This document shows, piece by piece, positions 44,133 to 52,973 of a stretch of DNA of 64,000 nucleotides. The notes below the pieces were generated by a model. It was not told the origin of the DNA. It did not search any database and worked only from the letters and a program-made list of their open reading frames with translations. The position numbers and the translations under genes were made by a program. Within the stretch, counting starts at the first letter, position 1. Every line of letters starts with the position of its first letter. The DNA is from Candidatus Mycobacterium methanotrophicum (GTDB lineage: Bacteria; Actinomycetota; Actinomycetes; Mycobacteriales; Mycobacteriaceae), in assembly GCF_023515995.1 (NCBI RefSeq), contig NZ_CP097321.1:186001-250000 (forward strand). The letters run 5' to 3'.

Positions 44133-44798
44133 TCAGATGTCGGCGCGGTCATCGGGGTATGCAGTAACCGCCAAGAATCGAATCGGCAAACGCATGAATT
44201 GATGTGGGCCGTGCATCGTCTCGCCGTCGATCAGGAGGGTGTCGCCGGGCCGAAGCGCGTATTCGGCATCGCCGTGGCCGTAGACCATGGCGCCTTCAAG
44301 CATGTAAAGAACCTCAGTGCCCGGATGCTGGAACTGCGGAAAGACTTCACTGGCCTCCGTCAAGGTCACCAGCACCGGTTCGAGGCGTTTGTGCGGACCC
44401 CGCAGCGCTCCTAGCAGTTCATAGTGGTGTCCCACTCGCGTGCCACGACCGACGATCTGTGATCCGCGCCCGTTCTCGGTGTAAGCCGCGTTGTGTCCGG
44501 TATCGGCGCCACGGAGCAACATCGTCACCGGGACGTCCAGGCCCGCAGCCAGTTTCGCCAGTGTTGACAGGCTGCACGACGTTTGAGCATTTTCGATCTT
44601 CGACAGCATTGCCTTAGAAATCCCGACCTTGGCCGCCATATCGGCGCTTGACAGGCCGGTTGCCCGCCGCAGACTGCGCACCCGCCGCGCTATCGCTTTC
44701 TCTAGGTCGTTGCCGGTGAGCGCCTCACCTACTACCTCACGCTGCACCGGTGCTGGATCGTCAGTGTCGCGCACAATCGTCAGTTCGTGGTCCTCCAC
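44133..44798 (-). CDS. XRE-cupin transcriptional regulator
   Basis: About 221 residues if GTG 44798 is the start. An upstream ATG (44852) exists only within IS110-end and repeat sequence. HTH: LEKAIARRVRSLRRATGLSS, AAKVGISKAMLSKIENAQTS. C-terminal cupin barrel: VFPQFQHPGTEVLYMLEGAM, YALRPGDTLLIDGETMHGPH. Such regulators sense small metabolites and often control amino-acid or amine catabolism, so it could have regulated an N-demethylase cluster. IS110 copy A sits about 45 bases upstream of the start and has probably changed its promoter. Confidence 0.8.
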   Translation of the reverse strand: MEDHELTIVRDTDDPAPVQREVVGEALTGNDLEKAIARRVRSLRRATGLSSADMAAKVGISKAMLSKIENAQTSCSLSTLAKLAAGLDVPVTMLLRGADTGHNAAYTENGRGSQIVGRGTRVGHHYELLGALRGPHKRLEPVLVTLTEASEVFPQFQHPGTEVLYMLEGAMVYGHGDAEYALRPGDTLLIDGETMHGPHQFMRLPIRFLAVTAYPDDRADI

Positions 44799-44816
44799 AG
44801 CGTGCGAGACTAACAG

Positions 44817-44846
44817 AGGTGGTTTCCTGTCAGGTGGTTTCCTGTC
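44817..44846. repeat. Two tandem 15-bp repeats beside IS110 copy A
   Basis: AGGTGGTTTCCTGTC occurs twice in tandem (44817-44831, 44832-44846) and the core TGGTTTCC recurs between IS110 copies A and B (46357-46364). The unit combines IS110-end-like TGTCAG with the target sequence, which suggests repeated insertion or excision events at one site. Confidence 0.6.
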
Positions 44847-46356
44847 AGACATCCCAGGAGCTTAAATGTCAAGCGGCGGTTTGTTGATCTTGATTGTGGG
44901 ACGGCCAGGCGGTGGCTTCGTCGTAGAGCGTGCGGGTCTTGAGGCAGCCGTGCAGGATTCCGACGAGCCGGTTGGCGAGCTGGCGCAGCGCGGGGTTGTG
45001 GCCGAGGCCGCGGGCGCGTTGCTTGTCGTAGTAGGCGCGTGCGCCGGGCGAGGCGCGCAGCGCGGAGAACGCCTGCGTCATCAGCGCGTCGATGAGCCTG
45101 TCCTGATGCACGAACCGCGCGAGCACGACCTTCTTCTTGCCGGAGGCGCGGGTGATCGGGCTGGTTCCGGCGTAGTTCTTGCGGGCCTTCGCGTCGGCGT
45201 ACCGTGCTGGGTCGTCGCCGAATTCGGCGAGCACCCGGGCGCCGAGGATCGGTCCCAGGCCGGGCTGCGACAGGATGATCTCAGCGTCCGGGTGCCGGTG
45301 AAAATGCTCCTCCACCTGCTCTTGCAGGATCGCGATCTGCTCGTTGAGGGTGGTGAGCACGGCCACGATCGAGCGGGTGGCAGCCGCGTACGCGGTGGTG
45401 ATCACCGGGTCGCGGCCGAGCTGCTCGCCGCGCAGCGCGTCCTGGATCCGGCTGGTCTTGGTGTCGATGTCGCGGCGACCGGCGTGTTTGAGCGCGGCCC
45501 GGATCTGGCTGCGGTTCAGCTTCGCCGCCGACGCGGGGTCGGGGGCTCTGCCGAGCAGTTCCAGCGCATCGGCCGCGTCGAGATCGTCGAAGGCTTCCAG
45601 CGCGGCGGGGAAGTACTCGCGCAGCGCGTGCCGCAGCCGCTGGGTGTGGCGGGTGCGGTCCCAGATCATCGTCTTGTGCGAGCGGGCAACAACTTTCACC
45701 GCCTCGGCTGCCGCGCTGTCGCCGGCCACCGGGCGCAGCTGGTGCGAGTCGGTGCGGACCATGTCGGCCAGCGTGTGTGCGTCCGCCGGGTCGCTCTTGG
45801 CGCCGGAGACGCTGTGCCGCTCCCGGTACCGGGCCACCGACAGCGGGTTCACCGCGTACACGGTGTATCCGGCCGCGATCAGCGCGGCCACCCACGGGCC
45901 CCGGTCGGTCTCGATTCCGATCGCCACCTCGGCCATGTCGGCGTCGGCGCCCAGCTCGGCGCCGATCATCGCGTGCAACCGCGCGATCCCGGCCGCGCCC
46001 TCGGGCAGCCGCGCCCTGGCCAGCCTGCGTCCCGCCGAGTCCATCAGTTCGACGTCGTGATGATCTTCCGCCCAATCGTCGCCCACGTACAGCAATTTCG
46101 CCACTCCTCGCTCCTGTCTGCAGTTGTCCGGGTTACAGCCGGCAGCGTGCGGGAGAGCTCTCGGCGACCTAATGAAGCAGTGCTCACGCCACGCGGGCGG
46201 GCACGACATCCCATCAGCGATCCCTTCTCCCGGGCGAACCGGTGGGGGCGACGATCTGACATCAGGACTCGAAATCCAGGAGGCATCAGTGCTCACCCAC
46301 CGGCCGCTACCGATAGCAAGTCTGCCCGAAGGCCGCACCCGCTAATACTCATTAGG
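44843..46356 (-). mobile_element. IS110-family element, copy A (1514 bp)
   Basis: Limits come from comparing three copies: common sequence runs from TGTCAGACATCCC to ...ACTCATTAGG. There are no clear terminal inverted repeats, as usual for IS110/IS900 relatives. Copy B lies in tandem, same direction, 8 bases away. Confidence 0.85.
44869..46104 (-). CDS. IS110-family transposase (copy A)
   Basis: 411 residues from GTG 46104, with GAGCGAGGA upstream; longer frames upstream are leader. DEDD-type RuvC-like N-terminus (LLYVGDDWAEDHHDVELMDS, VAIGIETDRGPWVAALIAAG, VSGAKSDPADAHTLADMVRT). C-terminal transposase_20 domain with LSQPGLGPILGARVLAEFGD and YAGTSPITRASGKKK, containing the catalytic Ser. Intact. 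It moves the element through a circular intermediate without target duplication. Confidence 0.93.
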   Translation of the reverse strand: MAKLLYVGDDWAEDHHDVELMDSAGRRLARARLPEGAAGIARLHAMIGAELGADADMAEVAIGIETDRGPWVAALIAAGYTVYAVNPLSVARYRERHSVSGAKSDPADAHTLADMVRTDSHQLRPVAGDSAAAEAVKVVARSHKTMIWDRTRHTQRLRHALREYFPAALEAFDDLDAADALELLGRAPDPASAAKLNRSQIRAALKHAGRRDIDTKTSRIQDALRGEQLGRDPVITTAYAAATRSIVAVLTTLNEQIAILQEQVEEHFHRHPDAEIILSQPGLGPILGARVLAEFGDDPARYADAKARKNYAGTSPITRASGKKKVVLARFVHQDRLIDALMTQAFSALRASPGARAYYDKQRARGLGHNPALRQLANRLVGILHGCLKTRTLYDEATAWPSHNQDQQTAA

Positions 46357-46468
46357 TGGTTTCCTGTCAGACATCCCAGGAGCTTAAATGTCAAGCGGCG
46401 GTTTGTTGATCTTGATTGTGGGACGGCCAGGCGGTGGCTTCGTCGTAGAGCGTGCGGGTCTTGAGGCA

Positions 46469-46750
46469 GGCTCTTCTGCTGTTTCCGTGGGTGCCCGACG
46501 GAGCGCTGGTCACGGGTTCGGTTGGGTGAACGCGGATCTGGGCCGCGCCTGCTACGGACGCACCCCTCACGCGTCAAGGGCGCTGCGCGTCGCTTCGCGA
46601 TGGCCTTTGGCCACCCTTGACCCGCGAGCCTCTATGCGCCCTCCCGGCAGGCGAAAGGGCAGGTCACAGACCTGCCCTGGCCACTGGCGCGGCCCAGAGA
46701 ACAAGCCTGTCCGGGCCTCGAAAGCCACCCACGGAAACGTCAGTAGATCC
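46469..46750. mobile_element. 282-bp MITE (ISL3-type), copy 2
   Basis: Reverse orientation relative to copy 1, same length and near-identical sequence. The 8-bp target duplication TTGAGGCA flanks it (46461-46468, 46751-46758). It interrupts the 3' end of the IS110 copy B transposase gene. Confidence 0.9.
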
Positions 46751-46752
46751 TT

Positions 46753-47916
46753 GAGGCAGCCGTGCAGGATTCCGACGAGCCGGTTGGCGAGCTGGCGCAG
46801 CGCGGGGTTGTGGCCGAGGCCGCGGGCGCGTTGCTTGTCGTAGTAGGCGCGTGCGCCGGGCGAGGCGCGCAGCGCGGAGAACGCCTGCGTCATCAGCGCG
46901 TCGATGAGCCTGTCCTGATGCACGAACCGCGCGAGCACGACCTTCTTCTTGCCGGAGGCGCGGGTGATCGGGCTGGTTCCGGCGTAGTTCTTGCGGGCCT
47001 TCGCGTCGGCGTACCGTGCTGGGTCGTCGCCGAATTCGGCGAGCACCCGGGCGCCGAGGATCGGTCCCAGGCCGGGCTGCGACAGGATGATCTCAGCGTC
47101 CGGGTGCCGGTGAAAATGCTCCTCCACCTGCTCTTGCAGGATCGCGATCTGCTCGTTGAGGGTGGTGAGCACGGCCACGATCGAGCGGGTGGCAGCCGCG
47201 TACGCGGTGGTGATCACCGGGTCGCGGCCGAGCTGCTCGCCGCGCAGCGCGTCCTGGATCCGGCTGGTCTTGGTGTCGATGTCGCGGCGACCGGCGTGTT
47301 TGAGCGCGGCCCGGATCTGGCTGCGGTTCAGCTTCGCCGCCGACGCGGGGTCGGGGGCTCTGCCGAGCAGTTCCAGCGCATCGGCCGCGTCGAGATCGTC
47401 GAAGGCTTCCAGCGCGGCGGGGAAGTACTCGCGCAGCGCGTGCCGCAGCCGCTGGGTGTGGCGGGTGCGGTCCCAGATCATCGTCTTGTGCGAGCGGGCA
47501 ACAACTTTCACCGCCTCGGCTGCCGCGCTGTCGCCGGCCACCGGGCGCAGCTGGTGCGAGTCGGTGCGGACCATGTCGGCCAGCGTGTGTGCGTCCGCCG
47601 GGTCGCTCTTGGCGCCGGAGACGCTGTGCCGCTCCCGGTACCGGGCCACCGACAGCGGGTTCACCGCGTACACGGTGTATCCGGCCGCGATCAGCGCGGC
47701 CACCCACGGGCCCCGGTCGGTCTCGATTCCGATCGCCACCTCGGCCATGTCGGCGTCGGCGCCCAGCTCGGCGCCGATCATCGCGTGCAACCGCGCGATC
47801 CCGGCCGCGCCCTCGGGCAGCCGCGCCCTGGCCAGCCTGCGTCCCGCCGAGTCCATCAGTTCGACGTCGTGATGATCTTCCGCCCAATCGTCGCCCACGT
47901 ACAGCAATTTCGCCAC
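46753..47916 (-). pseudogene. IS110 transposase (copy B), C-terminus disrupted by MITE
   Basis: Identical in plan to copy A from GTG 47916 to RLVGILHGCLK, then reads into the MITE. The displaced last 22 residues (TRTLYDEATAWPSHNQ and following) lie beyond the MITE at about 46395-46460. The core catalytic domains are complete, so partial activity cannot be ruled out. Confidence 0.85.
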
Positions 47917-48169
47917 TCCTCGCTCCTGTCTGCAGTTGTCCGGGTTACAGCCGGCAGCGTGCGGGAGAACTCTCGGCGACCTAATGAAGCAGTGCTCACG
48001 CCACGCGGGCGGGCACGACATCCCATCAGCGATCCCTTCTCCCGGGCGAACCGGTGGGGGCGACGATCTGACATCAGGACTCGAAATCCAGGAGGCATCA
48101 GTGCTCACCCACCGGCCGCTACCGATAGCAAGTCTGCCCGAAGGCCGCACCCGCTAATACTCATTAGGA

Positions 48170-48450
48170 AACACGGGTCGGCGGTGTCATTTGCCACGAG
48201 GATGGGACCACCGGTTGGCCACCAACTATGGAGCACCTGTTTGGCTCATTGGGGATGATCGGCGGTCGTTGGGGCTGGTGTCAACTGAGGGCTTCTGGCG
48301 GCGCCGGTAGGACTGGCCCTCGATGATCAGTTCGTGCGCTGTCGAGGTAATCCTGTCGATGGCCGATTGGGCAAGCAGCGGGTCAGTCATGACGGCCAGC
48401 CATTCAACTGGAGCTGGCACATGTTCGTTGTAGCCGATTTCTGCTGCTAG
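48170..48450 (-). pseudogene. IstB C-terminal remnant of another IS21-like element
   Basis: The minus strand encodes VEWLAVMTDPLLAQSAIDRI, TSTAHELIIEGQSYRRRQKP and SPMSQTGAPWLATGGPI. This is the end of an IstB-type ATPase, different from the IstB at 41.6 kb. It abuts IS110 copy B. It may be the partner of the IstA-like remnant at 60.8 kb, since GATGGGACCACC is found near both. Confidence 0.65.
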
Positions 48451-48553
48451 CTGGGCTTTCGACCGTTCCGCGTGTCTTACCGATCTTCAAGGCATGATCG
48501 CGATATATTAGGTACTGCCTTAGCCAGTTAGGCGGGAAGAAGGTGCGCGGGGA

Positions 48554-49828
48554 GTGGAGGGTCTGCGGCTGATTCCCGGTGGCGCTGCTGCGGTCGAGCC
48601 TGTTGCCGCGGATCCTGTTGTGTTTCAACGTGAATGCATCGATGCGTTCGTGGCGTCGTGGCGTGCCCGAGGATTCAGCCCGGTGACGATCGACAACGAT
48701 ATCGGACTGCTGGAGCGGACCCTGGCCGCGCTGGGGCGTCCGGCGTGGGAGGTCACCAGTGAGGACATCGATCGGGTGGTCGGTGACCTGGCGGTGGTGG
48801 GACGGGCGGCGTCGACGCGGCGGGGGTACGTGCAGATCTTCAAGGGGTTCCATCGGTTTCTGCAGACCCGGAAGGCCGCCGAGATCGAGGCCGCGTTCGG
48901 GGTGCGGCTGGTGTGCCCGGTGGATGAGTTCAACGCCTCGCGGCACGTGGGCGACGACTCGCCGGCGGTCGCGGCGCCACCGACTCCGGAGCGGGTGAGC
49001 GAGTTCTTTGAATTCTTGAAGACCAGGATCGCAAGGGCGCGCAAGTACGCGCCGGCGGCGCGGGATTATGCGATGTTCCGGGCGCTGTATCACGCCGGGC
49101 TGCGCTCGGAAGAGGCGGCGCTGCTGACGGCAGCGGCAAAGCGGCCACCGGGGCCGGGGCGCAATGTGGCGAAGCGGCCCCGCAAGCCCAGGGCTGTGAA
49201 GTTTTCCTACGACGCGCTCAAGGTGCTGCAAAGGGTTTGGGCCGCCTCGGGTGGGCAGTGCGGGAAGTATTTGGCTGCTTCGATGCGCTTGCAGCTCGAC
49301 GGCCTGCAACGCCACGATGAGCTGGCCTTCGGTCGTGACCGCTACAGCCCGGACGTGCGTGCCGAGCTGCTGGAGATGAGCGCGGCGACGATTGACCGCT
49401 ATCTGGCGCCGGCGAAGGCCAGGGACCAGATCAGTGGTGTTTCGACGACGACACCCTCACCGCTGCTGCGGAATTCGATCAAGGTTCGCAGGGCTGGCGA
49501 TGAGGTAGAAGACGAACCCGGTTTCTTCGAGGGTGATACGGTCGCGCATTGCGGCCCAACACTCAAAGGCGAGTTCGCCCGCACCCTCAACCTCACCGAT
49601 GTCCATACCGGCTGGGTGTTCACCCGCACCGTGCGCAACAACGCCAACACCCACATCCTGGGCGCACTGAAAGCAGGAGTGCATGAAATACCTTATGAGG
49701 TAACCGGTTTGGACGTCGACAACGGGACCGAGTTCCTGAACAAGGCTGTCATCAAGTGGGCGGCGCAGATGGAGATCTTCTTCACCCGCTCACGGCCCTA
49801 CAAGAAGAACGATCAGGCCACGATCGAG
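48554..49828 (+). pseudogene. In-frame chimera: tyrosine recombinase N-terminus fused to a DDE transposase
   Basis: Residues 1-191 from GTG 48554 are a XerC-type recombinase: core-binding helices FVASWRARGFSPVTIDND, STRRGYVQIFKGFHRFL, then ARDYAMFRALYHAGLRSEEA with the first catalytic Arg. The sequence then switches without a frame break (about 49128) to a DDE integrase-type transposase: AAAKRPPGPGRNVAKRPRKP, GGQCGKYLAASMRLQLDGLQ, EPGFFEGDTVAHCGPTLKGE, GLDVDNGTEFLNKAVIKWAA and FFTRSRPYKKNDQATIE. At 49828 a group II intron on the opposite strand interrupts it; the end is at 54666-55094. Neither parental enzyme is complete. Confidence 0.82.
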
Positions 49829-50379
49829 GTCGGGTGGCCGGAGGGAGTCTCACCCTCCGGCTCCCACAGATCCGTACGTGAACCTCTCAGTTCATACGGC
49901 TCCTGTCATCTTGATCACCAGACGGCAGGCACGGCGGTGGTCCAGGCCCAGTGCGCAAAGTACCGCGGATACGCTTCGGCGACCCGCCGCCATGCTTGGT
50001 GGACATCGCGTCGTCCCTTGAACCGGCGGTATTTCTTGCGGACCCAACGCATCAGGTAGGCGTTGATGCGCGTCAGAAGGGGATACAGCGCCGACCTCGT
50101 AAAGGCCCCGTAATACTGCATCCAGCCCCGCACGATGGGGTTGATCCACCGTGCGAGATCACCAAAGGAGTGACCGAGGCGGCGGTGCAGTCGCCAGGAC
50201 CGCACCTTCCGCCCGATCTTGGTCAAAGCGTCCCTGCTGATCGCGGGCGAGAACGACAGGAACAGCCTGCCGTCTTGGGCCCGCGCCTTGCGTGGCCGGA
50301 AAGTGAAACCGAGGAACGTAAACGACGTGTGCTCATAGTTACCGCGCCGTTTGCCGTCCTTGCAGTACACGATCCGGGT

Positions 50380-51767
50380 GAATCTACTGACGTTTCCGTG
50401 GGCGGGGTTTCATGCTGCCCGTCCGGGTAGAGAGGGGCACAGGCCGCCTCGGGTGAGCAGCGCCATGGCGATGAGCGCGTCAGGGCTATGAAACCCGTAG
50501 GCACGTTTGGTCAGTGCTCGCAGGTGGGTATTGGTGGCTTCGGAGAGGGCATTCGAGAGCCCATGGTCAAGGGTGTTGGCGATCAGATCGCGGTAGCGGC
50601 GGATGGTGCGGGCCAGGGCGACGAACTCGGGGATGCGCGAGTGGCTTGCCCACGACAACCAGCCGGCCAGCAGTTGGTGTCCGGCGCGGCCTTTGACTCG
50701 AAACACTTCGCGGAGTTGCTCTTTGAGCAGATACGCCCGGTAGAGAGCGCGGTTGGTGTCGGCGATCGCTGCGAGGCTGCTGCGTTGCTCGCCGGTCAAA
50801 TCGGCCGGGTTTTTGCGGGTTGCCCACATCGCGTGCCGGTCGCGGACACCGGCTTTGGTCATGGTCCGCGCCCGCACCTTGTCTAGCGCTTTGAGCGTCC
50901 AGGCCACTACATGGAATGGATCTAGGCAGATCAGCGCCTGCGGGGCACGCGCTCGCACCACGGCGTGGATCCATTCCGCACCGTCGCAGCTGACATGGCT
51001 CAACTGCGCGGCGCGTTGGGTTCCCAGCTGGTCAAAGAACGCCCCCAGGGTGTCCTGGTTGCGGCCCTCACGAGCCCACACCAGCCTGCCTGTCGTGTGG
51101 TCCACGATCACCGTTAAATAGCGGTGCCCCTTGCGGTACGAAATCTCGTCGATACCGATCCTGGTCAGCCCGACCAGCAGGTCGTTGGTGTCGCGACCGT
51201 CGGCGACCACCCGGGTCACGATCGCCGCCACGGTGCGCCACGCTATCCGCAACAGCACGGTCAGCACGCTGAGCGCGGTATGGGCGGCCAGCCATGCGCA
51301 GGTGTCCTCGAATGCCCAGGTGTGGCGGGCGCCGGCTCGCGCCCACGGCACATGAGCCACCACCACTCCATGCTCACTGCATTGCACCCGTGGTGCGGCG
51401 GCCTGCAGGTATGCCTTGGTGGCGCCCACGTCCAGGGTGCGCCACCGCCGCGAGCTCTCTCCGCCGTCATATCCGGGGCAGCGGCGGCGGCAGCGTGAAC
51501 AGCGGCTAGTCTGCGAGGCCTTGGGACGCACCGAAAACACCAGCACTTCGCTGCTCACCGGCGTCTTGGCGCGTGAGGTCTCGACCTCTATCGATACGTC
51601 CTCGACCACCATGTCTTGGCCACCGAGAGCCCTCGCGAATACCCTGGAATTGCGCAACGCCGTACCCCTTCTTCGTCTTGAACCTCCAACAGTCCAAAAC
51701 GTAAGCAGGACACGGCGTTGCGCCCAAACCCTTCAGGTCGCAGACCCACAACTATGTCAGAAGAGCC
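50380..51767 (-). mobile_element. ISL3-family insertion sequence (1388 bp)
   Basis: Left end GAATCTACTGACGTTTCCGT matches the MITE terminus at all but about two positions. The right end finishes TGTCAGAAGAGCC, like the other MITE terminus. A perfect 8-bp duplication ATCCGGGT (50372-50379 and 51768-51775) flanks it, the size expected for ISL3. It carries a single intact transposase gene and is the probable driver of the two MITE copies. Confidence 0.9.
50410..51657 (-). CDS. ISL3-family transposase
   Basis: 415 residues, intact. Zinc-finger-like N-terminus (CSRCRRRCPGYDGGESSRRW), HTH region, then DDE: IGIDEISYRKGHRYLTVIVD, VSCDGAEWIHAVVRARAPQA, ICLDPFHVVAWTLKALDKVR and DHGLSNALSEATNTHLRALT with the Glu. 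The start may be an internal GTG or ATG slightly downstream (MVVEDVSIEVE). It is 13 bases or more from both element ends. Confidence 0.92.
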   Translation of the reverse strand: MRNSRVFARALGGQDMVVEDVSIEVETSRAKTPVSSEVLVFSVRPKASQTSRCSRCRRRCPGYDGGESSRRWRTLDVGATKAYLQAAAPRVQCSEHGVVVAHVPWARAGARHTWAFEDTCAWLAAHTALSVLTVLLRIAWRTVAAIVTRVVADGRDTNDLLVGLTRIGIDEISYRKGHRYLTVIVDHTTGRLVWAREGRNQDTLGAFFDQLGTQRAAQLSHVSCDGAEWIHAVVRARAPQALICLDPFHVVAWTLKALDKVRARTMTKAGVRDRHAMWATRKNPADLTGEQRSSLAAIADTNRALYRAYLLKEQLREVFRVKGRAGHQLLAGWLSWASHSRIPEFVALARTIRRYRDLIANTLDHGLSNALSEATNTHLRALTKRAYGFHSPDALIAMALLTRGGLCPSLPGRAA

Positions 51768-52973
51768 ATCCGGGTCTTGTCGGGATGCAACCGCAGCCCG
51801 ACTTCGACCATCCTGTCGTGCAGCGCGGCCAGCACTTGGCGGGCTTGGCGCTCGGTAACGCAGTGGATGACCGCGTCATCGACGTAGCGTTCGAACCGGA
51901 CGGCCGGGAACTCCCGAGCCATCCACATGTCGAACGCATAGTGCAGGAACAGGTTTGCCAACACGGGCGAGACCGGCGACCCTTGCGGGGTGCCCCGGTC
52001 GCGCTGTTGCAGGGTACCGTCGGGCAACTGCACCGGGGCTTGCAGCCACCGGCGCACATACAGCATCACCCACGGCAGATCGGTATTGGCCCCCACCGCC
52101 TTGAGCATCAGCTCCCACGAAACGCTGTCGAAAAACTTTTGGATGTCCAAATCGATCACCCAATCGGTTTTCCAGCAACGTTGCCGGCACGCACCCACCG
52201 CATCCAACGCCGAGCGGCCCGGCCGGTAACCATGAGAATCGTCGTGGAAGATCGCCTCGACCCTCGACGTCAACTCCTCGGCCACCACCGTTTGCGCCAC
52301 CCGATCCGCGATGGTAGGCACACCTAGCATTCGGGTCCCTCCGCCGTGCGGCTTGGGTATCTCCACCGCACGCACCGGTGGCGGGAAGTAGCTTCCCGAC
52401 GACATCCGGTTCCAGACCTTGTACAGGTTGTTTCCCAGGTCGGCCTCGAATGCCTCGATCGTTACTTCGTCCACGCCCGGTGCGCCCTTGTTCGCCTTGA
52501 CCTTCTCCCATGCCTCCTGGACCGCCCACTTCGAAATCTCGAACGGCTTGCCCGGCGACTTCAACTCGTTCACGCGACTCCTTCCGAACCCCGACGGGTT
52601 TGGTTGATCTAACGAACACAGTCACAGATGACCCGGCCCCTTGGCTCGACTCCCATTACAGGAGCTTCATCGCTACTACGAACCGGTCCGCCAACCGGAC
52701 CCGCAACAGTACTCACACCCGCGTGACGCGCGGGCTACTCCCTGTCGCCCACCGGAAACCCCGGACGGGCAGTGTCGCGTCCGGCCTTCTCCCGTTCCAT
52801 GCAAAAGCCGCAGACCGGGCTCGCGTCGCCTCCATGCCGGACACCGCCTGGCCAGTCAGCGGGCCCCCGCCAGACTCATCCCGGGATCCTTGGAACACCC
52901 CGGTTTCGATGTCACCTGTGTAGTTTTCGACACGTCAGCAGCGAATCGCTTGCGCTCGCCTTCCCGATCCCCA

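Larger units (their letters stand above)
46365..48168 (-). mobile_element. IS110-family element, copy B, carrying MITE copy 2
   Basis: Same limits as copy A. The length is 1804 bp; subtracting the MITE (282) and one 8-bp target copy gives 1514 bp, exactly copies A and C. Nearly identical in sequence to copy A. Confidence 0.87.
49915..52573 (-). pseudogene. ltrA: Group II intron reverse transcriptase, split by ISL3
   Basis: The N-terminal part (GTG 52573 to 51776) has NKGAPGVDEVTIEAFEADLG, RAVEIPKPHGGGTRMLGVPT, LDLDIQKFFDSVSWELMLKA, GTPQGSPVSPVLANLFLHYA and FERYVDDAVIHC. It stops at LHPDKTR. The C-terminal part (50371 to 49915) starts IVYCKDGKRRGNYEHTSFTF and includes the X domain GDLARWINPIVRGWMQYYGA. 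Deleting ISL3 and one ATCCGGGT rejoins KTR-IVYCKDG in frame. Same type as the intact RT at 37210-38475. Confidence 0.9.

Noticed and set aside
44866..46464. Long plus-strand open frame (over 500 codons) opposite the IS110 transposase, repeated at copies B and C
   Set aside because: It is the antisense shadow of the high-GC transposase gene; its product is Arg/Val/Gly-rich low-complexity sequence with no family features.
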